Assembly: GCF_011400295.1 (NCBI RefSeq)
Contig: NZ_CP049859.1
Coordinates: forward strand, 62,001 to 126,000
Source of the DNA: Erysipelothrix sp. HDW6A
Lineage (GTDB): Bacteria; Bacillota_I; Bacilli_A; Erysipelotrichales; Erysipelotrichaceae
Direction: 5' to 3'
Length of the DNA: 64,000 nt
A program made the translations under genes and the position numbers. The notes under the pieces were generated by a model, which had not been told where the DNA came from, made no database searches, and was given only the letters and a program-made list of their open reading frames with translations. Below, piece by piece: positions 18,231 to 28,885 of the stretch (the first letter of the stretch is position 1; the number at the start of each line of letters is the position of its first letter).

Positions 18231-19663
18231 TCGTGGTCCTCCTCAAGAATTGTTGGTAATAATGTATAATCTGAAATTATACGATTAGGATTACTTTTAT
18301 TAAGTGTTTCTTCTCGAATTTTATCAGAAACATAAGCAATAGTAAACGAACCTGCCCTACGACCGGCTTCCATGTCTGTTGGCGTGTCACCAATATAGAT
18401 AACACCACCATGATCTGCTCCCATTAATTCAAGAGCTTTATCAATACCATCAGGACTTGGTTTACTCTTTTCAAATTGATCCGCACCAACAACCACTTCA
18501 AAGTAATCTTGAATATTTAATCTAAGTAATTGTTGTTCTAAAGAAGGTGTTACACGATTGGATACAATTCCTTGACGGTAACCTTGTTCTTGTAGATAAC
18601 GTAAACTCGCTTCCACGTCAGGCATCAATTGAATCATATCTGTAAATTCTTGACTATAACTTCGATACATTCCCGTCATTTCCTCTACATTTCCTGGGAA
18701 ATGTTTTTCCATGACTTCATTTAATGTTGGTCCCATAAACTCTAGGATTTGTTCATCTGTCAAATCATAATCTTGTTTATGTTCAGCAAACAACTTCTTG
18801 AAGGAGCTAGCAATCGCATTGTGAGTATCTGCAATGGTGCCATCAAAGTCCCAAAGAATAATCGGTTTTGCTTGCTTGAATATTTTTCTAAAGACACCAA
18901 AGTATCCGACCATACCAATAATTACAAACACGATGGATGTTAACTGTGCCATTCTAATTCCAGTATTGAAGAAGTAAAGACTATCAGTTCTTAACCCTTC
19001 AATAAAGAAGCGTGTTACACCATACCACATGAGATATGCGTAGGTTAGATCACCACGGCGATTTCTATTCACTCGTTTAAGCACCAATACAATCAGCACC
19101 CAACCAATAAGATTGGCAACACTTTCATAAAGGAATGTTGGATGGTGATACTCACCACCTATAAACATCATATCTTTAATAAAAGATGGGAAGTAGTTGA
19201 AGAATGTCTCTGGAACGGGTCCACCGAATGCTTCTTGATTAATAAAGTTTCCCCAACGTCCAAGTGCTTGAGCAATCAAGATATTAGGAACAATTAAGTC
19301 AGCAGCTTGCATAAAGTTGATACGGCGTTTCTTCATGTAGATATAGCAGAAGATTGCCCCTGCAATTAAACCACCTTGAATTGCAAGACCACCTTGACGG
19401 ATATTAAAAATTTGGATTGGATCTTGTAAATAGTATTGTAAATCCGAGAACATTACATACCAGATACGTGCACCCGGAAATCCGAATAGCAGAGAACCAA
19501 TGAAGATATTATCGATATCATCAATGTCATAACCTACTTTTACAAGATTACGACGGCTGATCATATATGCGATATATGCACCAGTAACAATCAGTACAGC
19601 ATACCAGGTTACTTCTAATGGACCTAGTTGTACAAAAGTTTTTACATTTGGAAAAAATTGCAT
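18209..19663 (-). CDS. lgt: fusion of prolipoprotein diacylglyceryl transferase and a PpaX-like HAD phosphatase
   Basis: Residues 1-262 form Lgt, the membrane enzyme that attaches diacylglycerol to lipobox Cys: several transmembrane helices, the signature GRWGNFINQEAFGGPVPE at 135-152, and YGVTRFFIEGLR at 214-225. Residue 96 in GGLAIQGG is Gln where His or Tyr is usual. Residues 268-484 form a HAD hydrolase with nucleophile motif WDFDGTIADT at 271-280, a conserved EFMGPTLNE cap segment and GDTPTDMEAG; it resembles pyrophosphatase PpaX. In Bacillus hprK, lgt and ppaX are separate neighbours; here lgt and ppaX are one ORF directly after hprK. The phosphatase would face the cytoplasm if the last Lgt helix ends inside. 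Confidence 0.92.
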   Translation of the reverse strand: MQFFPNVKTFVQLGPLEVTWYAVLIVTGAYIAYMISRRNLVKVGYDIDDIDNIFIGSLLFGFPGARIWYVMFSDLQYYLQDPIQIFNIRQGGLAIQGGLIAGAIFCYIYMKKRRINFMQAADLIVPNILIAQALGRWGNFINQEAFGGPVPETFFNYFPSFIKDMMFIGGEYHHPTFLYESVANLIGWVLIVLVLKRVNRNRRGDLTYAYLMWYGVTRFFIEGLRTDSLYFFNTGIRMAQLTSIVFVIIGMVGYFGVFRKIFKQAKPIILWDFDGTIADTHNAIASSFKKLFAEHKQDYDLTDEQILEFMGPTLNEVMEKHFPGNVEEMTGMYRSYSQEFTDMIQLMPDVEASLRYLQEQGYRQGIVSNRVTPSLEQQLLRLNIQDYFEVVVGADQFEKSKPSPDGIDKALELMGADHGGVIYIGDTPTDMEAGRRAGSFTIAYVSDKIREETLNKSNPNRIISDYTLLPTILEEDHEWTTTMM

Positions 19664-19665
19664 GT

Positions 19666-20610
19666 TTAAGACTCCTTATTTTGCATTAGAATGAAATTCA
19701 TTACCCGCTCATCAAATTGAGCAGCTGTATTGATTCCACTTTGTTTGAGGATGAAATCTCGAACTGCCGACTCAACAAGTACAGACATGTTTCGACCTTC
19801 ACGAACCGGGAAGACGAGGTGAGGTATTTCTACATCAAGTGCCTCATAGAAGGCATCAGATTCAATCCCCGCACGAGTATACTCTTTATTATCGTCCCAT
19901 TTCTCAAGTTCAACGACGAAATCAACAGGAATCTTCTCTAAGAATGCATGATGCCCAAACATACTACGAACATCAATAATCCCGATTCCACGTATCTCCA
20001 ACATCCCTTTTAATAATTCAGGAGCTGTACCGATAATAGTTTCTTTAACTCTTGAAATATCCACACGATCATCAGCGACTAGTGCATGACCGCGGTTAAT
20101 GAGTTCAAGCGCTAATTCTGATTTACCCATACCGCTACCACCGATTATTAATACACCACGTCCATAAACACTCATTAATCCACCATGAACGTTTGTAGTC
20201 GGAGCAAGAACTTCATCCAAGAACGTTACGATATCAACCATGACATCAGAACTTGAACGTTTTGTGACAAACACTGGGAAGTTCTTTTCGTTAGCAATCT
20301 TTTCTAATACTTTTGGAATTGGTTTTCCACTTGTGATAAGCAATAATGGTGTCTCATCACTTGTCAGGAAATCAAAACTTAATTCTTGTAATTGATCATC
20401 AAGTTTTTTTAGATAAGCATTTTCTTTCTTACCTAAAATAACAATACGTTTTTTCTCAGCATAATCAAAGAAGCCAGCAAGTTCTAAACCTGGTCTGTTC
20501 GTATTCGGTAAAGTAATCAGACGGCTTAATGCTTCTTTATCACCAGTTAGTTGTTTTAACTCTAAGTGTTCAGCTAATACTTTAACCGTTGTCGTTTTAC
20601 GTTCTTCCAT
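19666..20610 (-). CDS. hprK: HPr kinase/phosphorylase
   Basis: HprK phosphorylates HPr on Ser46 and removes the phosphate by phosphorolysis, releasing pyrophosphate; this controls carbon catabolite repression. The 314-residue protein has Walker A GGSGMGKSELALELI near 156-170, VADDRVDI, and the EIRGIGIIDVRSMFG signature. It sits between uvrA (two-base gap) and the lgt-ppaX fusion. Its substrate HPr is encoded at 61211-61477. Confidence 0.96.
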   Translation of the reverse strand: MEERKTTTVKVLAEHLELKQLTGDKEALSRLITLPNTNRPGLELAGFFDYAEKKRIVILGKKENAYLKKLDDQLQELSFDFLTSDETPLLLITSGKPIPKVLEKIANEKNFPVFVTKRSSSDVMVDIVTFLDEVLAPTTNVHGGLMSVYGRGVLIIGGSGMGKSELALELINRGHALVADDRVDISRVKETIIGTAPELLKGMLEIRGIGIIDVRSMFGHHAFLEKIPVDFVVELEKWDDNKEYTRAGIESDAFYEALDVEIPHLVFPVREGRNMSVLVESAVRDFILKQSGINTAAQFDERVMNFILMQNKES

Positions 20611-20612
20611 GT

Positions 20613-23438
20613 TTACCTCTTTTCCAGTACTTTCTTCAAGTACATTCCTGTATAGCTATCTTCACATTTAGCAATTTGTTCAGGCGTTCCTTTGGCTACA
20701 AGTGTTCCTCCACCTGCTCCACCTTCAGGACCTAAGTCAATAACATAGTCAGCATTTTTAATAACATCAAGGTTGTGTTCAATAACTACGACGGTATCTC
20801 CATTATCTACAATACGTTGAAGCACTGTAATCAAGCGATCCACATCATAGCTGTGAAGTCCTGTAGTTGGTTCATCAAGTACAAACATTGTTTTTCCTGT
20901 TGATGGTCGTTGAAGTTCACTTGCAAGTTTAACACGTTGTGCTTCACCACCTGAAAGAGTTGTTGCGGATTGACCTAACTTGATATACCCAAGTCCAACA
21001 TCACTTAATGTTTGAAGCCCGTTTCGTATTTTTGTGATTGCGCTAAAGAACTCAATTCCTTCATCAATGCTCATTTCTAAGACATCTGAGATTGTTTTTT
21101 CTTTGTAGTGAACTTGTAGGGTCTCTTCGTTATAACGCTTCCCATCACACTCAGTACACTTTACGTAGACATCTGGTAAGAAGTGCATCGATATACGTTT
21201 TACTCCATCACCACGACATGTCTCACATCGTCCACCGGCAACGTTAAAGGAGAAGCGTCCTTTTTCGTAACCACGCATTTTAGCTTCTGGTGTTCTCGCG
21301 AAAAGATCACGAATATCATCAAATACCCCTGTATATGTAGCAGGGTTTGAACGTGGTGTTCGTCCAATTGGATTTTGGTCAATTGTAATAAGCTTGTCAA
21401 TGTTTTCTAAACCTTTGATTTTTTTGAACTTACCAGGTTTAACACGCGTTCTACCAAGTGCTTGATAGACAGCTTTACTTAACACTTCATTGACTAGTGA
21501 CGATTTACCACTACCACTAACTCCAGTAACACTAATGAATGTTCCAAGTGGGAACTTCACATTGATATTCTTTAAGTTGTTTTCTTGTGCTCCCATTACT
21601 TCTAAAAAGATCTTATTTCCTTTACGACGTTTCTCAGGAGTATGAATACTACGACGTCCACTCAAGTAATCTGCCGTTAATGAGTTTGTATTATCGATAA
21701 TTTCCGAAAGTGGTCCATTAGCAATAACTTCTCCACCGTTCTCACCCGCCCCCGGACCAATATCCACAATCCAGTCACTTGCTTCCATGGTTTCTTCGTC
21801 ATGTTCTACTACTATCAGAGTATTCCCAAGATCACGCATACTCTTCAAGGTTTCGATAAGTTTTGCATTATCTCTTTGGTGTAAGCCTATGGATGGTTCA
21901 TCGAGAACATAGAGAACTCCCATAAGTCGAGAACCGATTTGTGTCGCAAGACGTATACGTTGTGATTCTCCACCTGACATTGTTCCTGAAATTCTATCAA
22001 GGGTTAAATATTCTAATCCAACATCCTTTAAGAAGCTTAAACGTGATGTGATTTCTTGAAGTATTAACTCAGCAATCTTAGCTTTCATTTCATCAAGTTC
22101 AAGGTTTTCCACAAAGTGTAATGCATCTTCAACACTTAAGGCAGTAAATTCACTAATGCTTAAGCCTCCGACTTTGACACTTAATGCTTCTTCATTAAGT
22201 CTTGATCCATGACAAGTGTGACACACAGCCTCACCCATAAATGACCCATACCATTCACGAGCTGAAGAGGACGTTGTATCTCGGAAACGACGTTCAATTA
22301 GATTTACGACACCTTCTAAAGGCTCGTTACGGTTGAATGAATTCCCTGAACGTGATTCTATTTTATATTTAACAGGAACTTGACTACCATACAGTAAAAT
22401 ATCAAGTTTCTTCTTCGAAATTTTTTCTATTGGCATATTAGGATCTACACCAGCAAATTCTAATAATTTTTCAAATGTTTGCCATTCTATATTTTGTGAA
22501 CCTGCAAAGTTCTTATAATAACGGATACCACCTTGAAGAATACTTAATGACTTATCAGGCATGAGGAACTCTAGCTCTACAGACTGAGTAATTCCTAGAC
22601 CATTACATGTAGCACAAGCACCCATTGGTGAGTTAAATGAGAATAGGCGCGGTTCAATTGAAGCAATACTAAAACCACAGATTGGACACGCAAACTGGCT
22701 AGAGAAGACAATGACCTCATCACCTATTTTTACGTGGACAATACCTTCACTTAAAGATAATGCAGTTTCTAAAGAATCACTTAAACGGAAGCGACTGTCT
22801 TCTTTCTTTACAATTCTATCGACAATCACTTCAATGGTATGTTTCTTATTTTTCTCAAGATGAATATCCTCTTCCAACATAAGAAGCTCTTCATCGACAT
22901 ATACACGTAAATACCCTTCTTTACGAAGATAGTCTAACGTATCGCGATGCTCACCTTTTTGTTCTTTAATAACTGGTGCAATAATTTCAAGACGCGTTTT
23001 ATCAGGATAGTCCATGATACGGTCTACCATTTGCTTAATTGTTTGTGAGCTAATTTCAATACCATGATGTGGACAGTATGGAACTCCAACACGAGCATAG
23101 AGTAAACGTAAGTAGTCATAGATTTCTGTAACCGTACCTACTGTCGAACGTGGATTATTACTTGTGGTTTTCTGATCGATGGCTATAGAAGGAGATAGAC
23201 CTTCGATAAGCTCGACATCAGGTTTCTCCATATTTCCTAAGAACTGACGCGCATACGAGCTTAAAGACTCGACATAACGACGTTGACCTTCTGCATAGAT
23301 CGTATCAAAAGCTAATGATGTTTTTCCTGAGCCCGATAGCCCAGTCATAATGATTAATTTGTTGCGAGGAATCTCAAGACTAATATTTTTAAGATTATTA
23401 ACCTTGGCTCCTTTGATGATTATTTTATCGTTTTCCAT
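20613..23438 (-). CDS. uvrA: excinuclease ABC subunit A
   Basis: The DNA damage sensor of nucleotide excision repair, 941 residues. Two ABC ATPase halves: Walker [13 protein letters not shown] near 33-44 and [15 protein letters not shown] in the second half; ABC signatures [13 protein letters not shown] and [13 protein letters not shown]; zinc-finger Cys pairs CPICG...CATC and CETC...CTEC. The ATG has a GGAGG site. Unlike in many Firmicutes it is not immediately next to uvrB: an ANT(6)-like gene and a membrane protein gene intervene. Confidence 0.97.
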   Translation of the reverse strand: MENDKIIIKGAKVNNLKNISLEIPRNKLIIMTGLSGSGKTSLAFDTIYAEGQRRYVESLSSYARQFLGNMEKPDVELIEGLSPSIAIDQKTTSNNPRSTVGTVTEIYDYLRLLYARVGVPYCPHHGIEISSQTIKQMVDRIMDYPDKTRLEIIAPVIKEQKGEHRDTLDYLRKEGYLRVYVDEELLMLEEDIHLEKNKKHTIEVIVDRIVKKEDSRFRLSDSLETALSLSEGIVHVKIGDEVIVFSSQFACPICGFSIASIEPRLFSFNSPMGACATCNGLGITQSVELEFLMPDKSLSILQGGIRYYKNFAGSQNIEWQTFEKLLEFAGVDPNMPIEKISKKKLDILLYGSQVPVKYKIESRSGNSFNRNEPLEGVVNLIERRFRDTTSSSAREWYGSFMGEAVCHTCHGSRLNEEALSVKVGGLSISEFTALSVEDALHFVENLELDEMKAKIAELILQEITSRLSFLKDVGLEYLTLDRISGTMSGGESQRIRLATQIGSRLMGVLYVLDEPSIGLHQRDNAKLIETLKSMRDLGNTLIVVEHDEETMEASDWIVDIGPGAGENGGEVIANGPLSEIIDNTNSLTADYLSGRRSIHTPEKRRKGNKIFLEVMGAQENNLKNINVKFPLGTFISVTGVSGSGKSSLVNEVLSKAVYQALGRTRVKPGKFKKIKGLENIDKLITIDQNPIGRTPRSNPATYTGVFDDIRDLFARTPEAKMRGYEKGRFSFNVAGGRCETCRGDGVKRISMHFLPDVYVKCTECDGKRYNEETLQVHYKEKTISDVLEMSIDEGIEFFSAITKIRNGLQTLSDVGLGYIKLGQSATTLSGGEAQRVKLASELQRPSTGKTMFVLDEPTTGLHSYDVDRLITVLQRIVDNGDTVVVIEHNLDVIKNADYVIDLGPEGGAGGGTLVAKGTPEQIAKCEDSYTGMYLKKVLEKR

Positions 23439-23562
23439 AATGCCTCCACACTTTTCAACTCTTCTTATTATAACAGATACTACAAATCTTATACATTACG
23501 ATGCGTTCTAAGTTTGCATAACTACGCATCCACTTTACAGCTAATCGGCACCCTAGCGTAGG

Positions 23563-24417
23563 CTATTCTTTAACATTAATTTTTATATCTAAATCTTTCT
23601 CTATGTATTCAACAATCCCTTGGTATTCTTCTTTATCTATTGTGTAATTTAGACTCGACGATACTCTCTCACTAACGCATCTAAAGTCAATCAATAGAAT
23701 TCTTAAAGCTTCTGTAATCTGATTAAAGTCACTCATAGAATATGTTGTTAAAAGGCGATTCCATTGTTCTGGTGGTAGAAAATTCTCCAACTTTTGATGT
23801 CCTTTTCCGACATTGGATTTAAATTGTGTATGAATTCCATATAGTGCATCACACATCTCTAAGTAACATGTCCGCATGATATTTAGATGTTCAATTGCAT
23901 AAATCATGTTACGACGGTGTAGACCTTTCACTACGTACAAAGAGACCCACAAGAATTCATTAATACAGTCATCAAACGTTTGATGACTTGGTTTCTTTAC
24001 CCAGTACTTAGAATCATTGGAACGGTTTAAAGATGGTGTCTTAGTATCTTTATCAAGGAGGATTTCGATGAGTGAATCAGATTCTAAATACTCCTGAAGA
24101 TCTCTGGTAGGAACTATCATTAAATCAATGCGATTCCCATCTTGAAATTGCATGAGGTAGGTAAACCACTTTTGTCCACTTGGATCAGAATCCATTGGCG
24201 TTTGCATGATAAGACGCTCACCAAAAACATCGATCCATTCTCTATCTTCTACAAACTTGTCAGCATCATCCACAAGATACACGATGTCATAATCTTGCCA
24301 AGGATCTTTAGGAATAGAAGAATTAGTACGGGAACCATTCATAGCTACAACTCTTATTAATTCAGATGAAGTCGCAACACCTAATATTAGTTCAAGCATA
24401 TCTTTTTCACTTCTCAT
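23563..24417 (-). CDS. aminoglycoside 6-adenylyltransferase-like (ANT(6)) nucleotidyltransferase
   Basis: A 284-residue protein of the streptomycin adenylyltransferase family. The nucleotidyltransferase core is visible as VVAMNGSRTNSSIPKDPWQDYDIVYLV near 23-49, giving GSR followed by DYD metal-binding acids, and the downstream FQDGNRIDLMIVP supplies the third acidic residue. Such enzymes adenylate streptomycin, but chromosomal homologues may have another role. It has no mobile-element context and is set in the core uvrA-uvrB region, so it looks like a resident gene. Confidence 0.8.
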   Translation of the reverse strand: MRSEKDMLELILGVATSSELIRVVAMNGSRTNSSIPKDPWQDYDIVYLVDDADKFVEDREWIDVFGERLIMQTPMDSDPSGQKWFTYLMQFQDGNRIDLMIVPTRDLQEYLESDSLIEILLDKDTKTPSLNRSNDSKYWVKKPSHQTFDDCINEFLWVSLYVVKGLHRRNMIYAIEHLNIMRTCYLEMCDALYGIHTQFKSNVGKGHQKLENFLPPEQWNRLLTTYSMSDFNQITEALRILLIDFRCVSERVSSSLNYTIDKEEYQGIVEYIEKDLDIKINVKE

Positions 24418-24463
24418 AGTACACCCTCACTTTGTTTCATTATACCTATTCTATTTTTAATGG

Positions 24464-24492
24464 TAAAGAAATACCGAGATATTCATCTCGGT
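24464..24492 (-). terminator. terminator of the Pr6Pr membrane protein gene
   Basis: On the minus strand ACCGAGAT, loop GAAT, ATCTCGGT, then ATTTCTTT. Confidence 0.72.
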
Positions 24493-24497
24493 AGTGT

Positions 24498-25187
24498 TTA
24501 AAGTGATTTGGACATCTCATTTGAGTAAGAGTAGATGTGATTCTTTACTGCTAGTTTGCGGTCAATGGCATACAGTCCAAAACCTAAGATTGTAAAGAAT
24601 GCAAAGAGAATAACAACTGTAACAGCAACTTCAGATACACTGTGTAGTGTTAAGTCAATAAACCCATATGGATAGTACTTACCGTCCCAGTAAGGTCCAG
24701 TTACTGTTGCTGCTTTGATATTAACCCATGTGAAGTAACATGTTGGGAAGACTAGCCAAATGATTGGATCAATCACTTTGTAGATTCCTTTATTATCAAA
24801 TAAGAAGTAATGAGCGATAACCATGATAGGAACAATATAGTGCTTAATAATATTATAGATATCAGTATCAACACTTAATATCGGTCCTTCATAAACTAAG
24901 AAATGGTATACAAGTAGCGTTACTGTAATCGCAATGGTAACGGAACCCTTGAAACGCGGGAGCACAAAGAAGTTTTCTTCATCCCTTCCTTGAATTTGAT
25001 ACACAATCCCTTTCACAAAACCAAATAAGAAATAGATAAAGCATAGAAGCCCACTTAGTGTTGTGTAAAAAATTGGCGGATGAAATTCACCACGACTTAG
25101 CCCCATTGAGTCGTTGATTCCTACCGCAGCAATGCATAAGAAAATAAAGATATAGATTAAGTTATATTTGTTTTTTTGATAGTTCAT
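24498..25187 (-). CDS. Pr6Pr family integral membrane protein
   Basis: A 229-residue protein with about six hydrophobic helices. Conserved-looking segments are HYIVPIMVIAHYFLFD and IIWLVFPTCYFTWV, followed by GPYWDGKYYPYGFID, typical of the Pr6Pr/FAR-17a-like membrane family; function unknown. I start at the ATG at 25187 because GGAGG lies five bases upstream; a longer reading would include the promoter. It is a single-gene unit between two terminators with a palindrome over its -35 box. Confidence 0.78.
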   Translation of the reverse strand: MNYQKNKYNLIYIFIFLCIAAVGINDSMGLSRGEFHPPIFYTTLSGLLCFIYFLFGFVKGIVYQIQGRDEENFFVLPRFKGSVTIAITVTLLVYHFLVYEGPILSVDTDIYNIIKHYIVPIMVIAHYFLFDNKGIYKVIDPIIWLVFPTCYFTWVNIKAATVTGPYWDGKYYPYGFIDLTLHSVSEVAVTVVILFAFFTILGFGLYAIDRKLAVKNHIYSYSNEMSKSL

Positions 25188-25208
25188 AATTTCCTCCAAC
25201 TGAAGAAA

Positions 25209-25237
25209 ATTATACGCCACTATACTTTGATTGTCAA
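25209..25237 (-). promoter_or_regulatory. consensus promoter of the Pr6Pr gene
   Basis: Perfect -35 TTGACA at 25232-25237, perfect -10 TATAAT at 25209-25214, 17-base spacer. Confidence 0.9.
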
Positions 25238-25243
25238 AGTATA
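25221..25243. promoter_or_regulatory. palindromic operator over the -35 box
   Basis: Perfect inverted repeat with ten-base arms TATACTTTGA and TCAAAGTATA around three bases. It covers the whole -35 hexamer and part of the spacer, as a repressor site would. The cognate regulator is unknown. Confidence 0.7.
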
Positions 25244-25253
25244 AAAATATCAT

Positions 25254-25280
25254 AAAAAAACCAAGACCTGAGCCTTGGTT
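25254..25280 (-). terminator. terminator of ctpA-uvrB
   Basis: On the minus strand AACCAAG and CTTGGTT enclose an eight-base loop, followed by seven T residues. Confidence 0.83.
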
Positions 25281-25283
25281 GGT

Positions 25284-27263
25284 TTACAGATTATTGTCTG
25301 TTTTAATTTCCATAACAACGTCTCGTAATTGAGCCGCTCTTTCAAAATCAAGAATTGCAGCTGCTTCACGCATTTCTTTTTCCAGACGTCCAATAAGTTC
25401 CTCAACTGCTTTCTTATCTTGTTTCTTACCGCCACGTACTTTCTTAGTAAGCTCAAGTGTTTCTTTACCAGCAATTGCTTCACGAATTGGTTTCTTTATT
25501 GTTTGTGGAATAATGCCGTGTTCTTTATTATAGGCTTCTTGAATATCACGACGACGTTGCGTTTCATCAATTGTTTTTCTCATTGAATCCGTGATACGGT
25601 CAGCATACATAATGACATGGCCTGAAGCATTACGAGCTGCACGTCCAACAATTTGAACTAACGAACGATATGATCTTAAGAACCCTTCTTTATCCGCATC
25701 AAGAATCGCAATTAAACTTACTTCCGGAAGGTCTAAACCTTCACGTAAGAGGTTAATTCCTACAACGACGTCGTATTTACCCAAACGTAGTTCACGAAGG
25801 ATTTCAATACGTTCTAGAGTTTTCGTCTCATGATGGAGATACGCTACTTTAATACCAGTTTCTAATAAGTAACTTGTTAGATCCTCAGCCATCTTAACTG
25901 TCAGTGTAGTAATAAGAACACGTTCATCACGTTTTCTTCGTTCGATAATTTGATCAACAATATCATCAACTTGACCACGACTTGGCTTAACTTCAATAGT
26001 AGGATCAACAAGACCTGTAGGACGAATAATTTGTTCGACTACTTGATTGTTGACCTTTTCAAGTTCGTAATCACCAGGGGTTGCTGATACATAGATTGTT
26101 TGATTAAGAACCGATTGGAATTCTTCAAATTGCATTGGTCGGTTATTCATCGCACTTGGTAACCTAAAACCATATTCCACCAATGTTCTCTTACGTGATT
26201 GGTCACCATTATACATACCACGGATTTGCGGCAAGGATACGTGTGATTCATCAACCACCAATAAGAAATCATCTGGGAAATAATCAAATAAGGTAAACGG
26301 TCTTTGACTTGGATCACGACCATCAATATGCATGGAATAGTTCTCAATACCTGAACACATACCAAACTCACGTAAAGCTTCCAAATCATATTCTGTTCTT
26401 TGTTTTAAACGTTGATATTCTACAAGTTTATTTTCTTTTTCAAAATAGTCTAAGCGTTCATGTAATTCTTCTTCAATTTCGTCTGCCGCTTTACGGATTG
26501 TAACCATATCACGAGCATACTCATTAGCAGGGAAAATGTCATAGATTTTATAAGCATCTTTAACATGTCCTGTAATGCGGTCTACCTCAACGATACGATC
26601 AATTTCATCGCCAAAGAATTCAATACGGATTACAAAATCATCTGTGTCTCCAGGAACTATTTCTACAACTTCACCACGAACTCTAAAGGTTCCACGGGAC
26701 TGTTCCATATCGTTTCGTGTATATTGACGGTTTACTAAGTCCATCATTAATTCTTCGCGAGTAATTTCTTGCCCAACACGCATAACATAAAGCATCGCTT
26801 TATAGTATTCTGGATCAGCCGTCGCATAGATACTCGCAACCGAGGCAACAATAATAGTGTCACGACGTTGCAACACCGAGTTTTGTGCTGCATGGCGTAA
26901 CATATCAAGCTCTTGGTTAATCATAGAGCTTTTTTCAATGTAGGTATCTGACCCAGGTAGATAAGCCTCTGGTTGATAGTAGTCGAAGTTTGAGACAAAG
27001 TATTCTACACGGTTATTCGGAAAGAACTCTTTAAACTCTGAATATAATTGACCTGCCAGTGTTTTATTGTGGACAAAGACTAAAGTAGGTTTGTTCACTT
27101 TTTGAATCACTTGCGAGACTGTATATGTTTTACCAGTACCAGTTGCTCCTAGAAGTACTTGATCTTTCTTACCTTCATTTAAACCATCGACAAGTTGCTT
27201 GATGGCCTTAATTTGGTCACCTTTTGGTTCAAACTTTGAAACTAGTTCAAATTTTTGACTCAT
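25284..27263 (-). CDS. uvrB: excinuclease ABC subunit B
   Basis: A 659-residue helicase-like subunit that verifies damage and recruits UvrC. It shows Walker [13 protein letters not shown] near 38-49, the beta-hairpin region [17 protein letters not shown], helicase motifs [10 protein letters not shown] and SATPGDYE, motif [11 protein letters not shown], and the C-terminal UvrC-binding UVR motif ([15 protein letters not shown]). The ATG overlaps the ctpA stop as ATGA. Confidence 0.97.
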   Translation of the reverse strand: MSQKFELVSKFEPKGDQIKAIKQLVDGLNEGKKDQVLLGATGTGKTYTVSQVIQKVNKPTLVFVHNKTLAGQLYSEFKEFFPNNRVEYFVSNFDYYQPEAYLPGSDTYIEKSSMINQELDMLRHAAQNSVLQRRDTIIVASVASIYATADPEYYKAMLYVMRVGQEITREELMMDLVNRQYTRNDMEQSRGTFRVRGEVVEIVPGDTDDFVIRIEFFGDEIDRIVEVDRITGHVKDAYKIYDIFPANEYARDMVTIRKAADEIEEELHERLDYFEKENKLVEYQRLKQRTEYDLEALREFGMCSGIENYSMHIDGRDPSQRPFTLFDYFPDDFLLVVDESHVSLPQIRGMYNGDQSRKRTLVEYGFRLPSAMNNRPMQFEEFQSVLNQTIYVSATPGDYELEKVNNQVVEQIIRPTGLVDPTIEVKPSRGQVDDIVDQIIERRKRDERVLITTLTVKMAEDLTSYLLETGIKVAYLHHETKTLERIEILRELRLGKYDVVVGINLLREGLDLPEVSLIAILDADKEGFLRSYRSLVQIVGRAARNASGHVIMYADRITDSMRKTIDETQRRRDIQEAYNKEHGIIPQTIKKPIREAIAGKETLELTKKVRGGKKQDKKAVEELIGRLEKEMREAAAILDFERAAQLRDVVMEIKTDNNL

Positions 27264-28744
27264 CGTTTTGCTACCTCAATGGCTTTATGAAGTTGGTTAT
27301 CAACTTCTGTTCGATTCATAGCCCAATCAGCCAAGACGGAGCTATACAGTTGTTTTAGTACATCGCTAGTAATGACTCCCTTATAGTTGAAACCATTACT
27401 TGTTGCATAGGATTGAAGTGCATCTTGTGTTGCACTATCAAAATAACCATCAGTTCTTCCTGTGTGGAATTTAAGGTATGATAAAGCTTTTTGAGCATAT
27501 TGAACACCTTCATCCACAGTGTCATATTTAATTTCTAGAGTTCCTAAATCTGGGAATCGTGCATAGAAGATTTCAGGAAGCAATACTAACTCATCAGGTT
27601 TTATCCCAACACCATTAATACTATCGCCGTTAGGTCCTAACCACTCTGCAATTGTAACTTTTAGTGAACTACTGTCTTTAAACTCAACTTGGTTTTGGAC
27701 AGTTCCTTTACCATAAGTTGTATTTCCTACAACGATTGCACCAATATTTTCTTGAAGTGCAAGCGTTAATACTTCAGAAGCACTTGCAGAGTTTTCATTT
27801 ACCAATACTACAACATTCTTAAACTTATACTCTGCAGCTTTAGATCCTTTTACTGTATAGGAAGTAGTTTTTGAATCACTAAACTTCTCTTGATACGCAA
27901 TCTGACCATCTTCTAGAAAGAGTTTTACCATAGTTTGAATTGTATTTAAGTATCCACCACCATTGTCTCGTAAGTCGATAATTAAACTATCTGCACCTGC
28001 AGCTTTGAAGTCTTTCAAATGTTCTTCAGTTACTTCTGAAAGAGTTCTACCAAACGATGAGATATTAAGGTACGCTACATTGTTGTCAATTATTTTTCCT
28101 GAAACTAACGCACTGATTTCAGCACGTTCGATTGAGAAAGTAATTGGTTCTTGATTACGTATCATTTCGATTTCAACGACAGTACCTTCTTCACCAAGAA
28201 TATTCTTTAATACTTCTTCCCCTGCACTGGTTGATTCTCCATTTACTTTAGAGAAGATATCACCCGCTATAATTCCGGCTTTTTCTGCTGGAGAGTTTTT
28301 AAACACATCCGTTACAATATTCAAAGTATCTACTTGCATATATTGAACACCAATACCTACAAAGTTTCTATTGATAGAATCATTGAATTGTTTGATTTCT
28401 TCACCTGTCATATAAGAAGTATGAATATCTCCATTACGTTCCAACATTCCCTTGATTGCATTATCGATAATTTCTTTTGCTGGATCTTCCATGTCTTTGG
28501 AAAAATACCAGTTACTCAATACTGAATCATAGACTTGCTCAAAACGTTCCATTTCACTGGATGTCCCTCTTAATATTGAAGGAGTATTCACTAATCCTTT
28601 CGCTTGCCAACCAACAAAAAACGAAACCACAATTGCCAATACAGTAATTGTAATGAGTTTTCGTTTCTGTTTTTCTTTTGCGATTTCATCTGCCCATTTA
28701 TGGCGTTCTACTTTAATTTGAACTTTCTGTTTTTCATTATCCAC
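27260..28744 (-). CDS. C-terminal processing peptidase (S41A) with PDZ and peptidoglycan-binding domains
   Basis: An exported or membrane-anchored serine protease of about 494 residues. One transmembrane helix (about 33-50), a PDZ domain with GIGVQYM near 130, the S41 core with [11 protein letters not shown], catalytic Ser in [11 protein letters not shown] and Lys in YGKGTVQ, and a C-terminal peptidoglycan-binding-type repeat ([21 protein letters not shown]). The GTG at 28744 is favoured since AGGTG lies six bases upstream; another GTG is nine bases earlier. In Firmicutes ctp genes often lie near ftsEX, as here. Confidence 0.9.
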   Translation of the reverse strand: MDNEKQKVQIKVERHKWADEIAKEKQKRKLITITVLAIVVSFFVGWQAKGLVNTPSILRGTSSEMERFEQVYDSVLSNWYFSKDMEDPAKEIIDNAIKGMLERNGDIHTSYMTGEEIKQFNDSINRNFVGIGVQYMQVDTLNIVTDVFKNSPAEKAGIIAGDIFSKVNGESTSAGEEVLKNILGEEGTVVEIEMIRNQEPITFSIERAEISALVSGKIIDNNVAYLNISSFGRTLSEVTEEHLKDFKAAGADSLIIDLRDNGGGYLNTIQTMVKLFLEDGQIAYQEKFSDSKTTSYTVKGSKAAEYKFKNVVVLVNENSASASEVLTLALQENIGAIVVGNTTYGKGTVQNQVEFKDSSSLKVTIAEWLGPNGDSINGVGIKPDELVLLPEIFYARFPDLGTLEIKYDTVDEGVQYAQKALSYLKFHTGRTDGYFDSATQDALQSYATSNGFNYKGVITSDVLKQLYSSVLADWAMNRTEVDNQLHKAIEVAKR

Positions 28745-28858
28745 AAAAATCACCTCAGTAAGATAAGTTTACCATACAGTTACTGAAATTGCTTATATTA
28801 AGTAACTAATTATGTCATTTTCAACAATAATTTAAAGACCTAAATATTTATCTCATGC

Positions 28859-28864
28859 TATAAT
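28859..28864 (+). promoter_or_regulatory. -10 box upstream of the LOG-family gene
   Basis: TATAAT lies 22 bases before the start codon; the -35 region is poor. Confidence 0.45.
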
Positions 28865-28885
28865 TGTACATACGGAGGAATTACA

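Noticed and set aside
23439-23562. LexA box upstream of uvrA
   Set aside because: No CGAAC-N4-GTTCG-type site is present; only a -10-like TATAAT is visible.
25188-25253. Longer start for the Pr6Pr gene
   Set aside because: The extension covers the promoter and palindrome.
25250-25483. Small Lys-rich ORF inside uvrB on the same strand
   Set aside because: It is a frame shadow of uvrB and its terminator, with no ribosome site.
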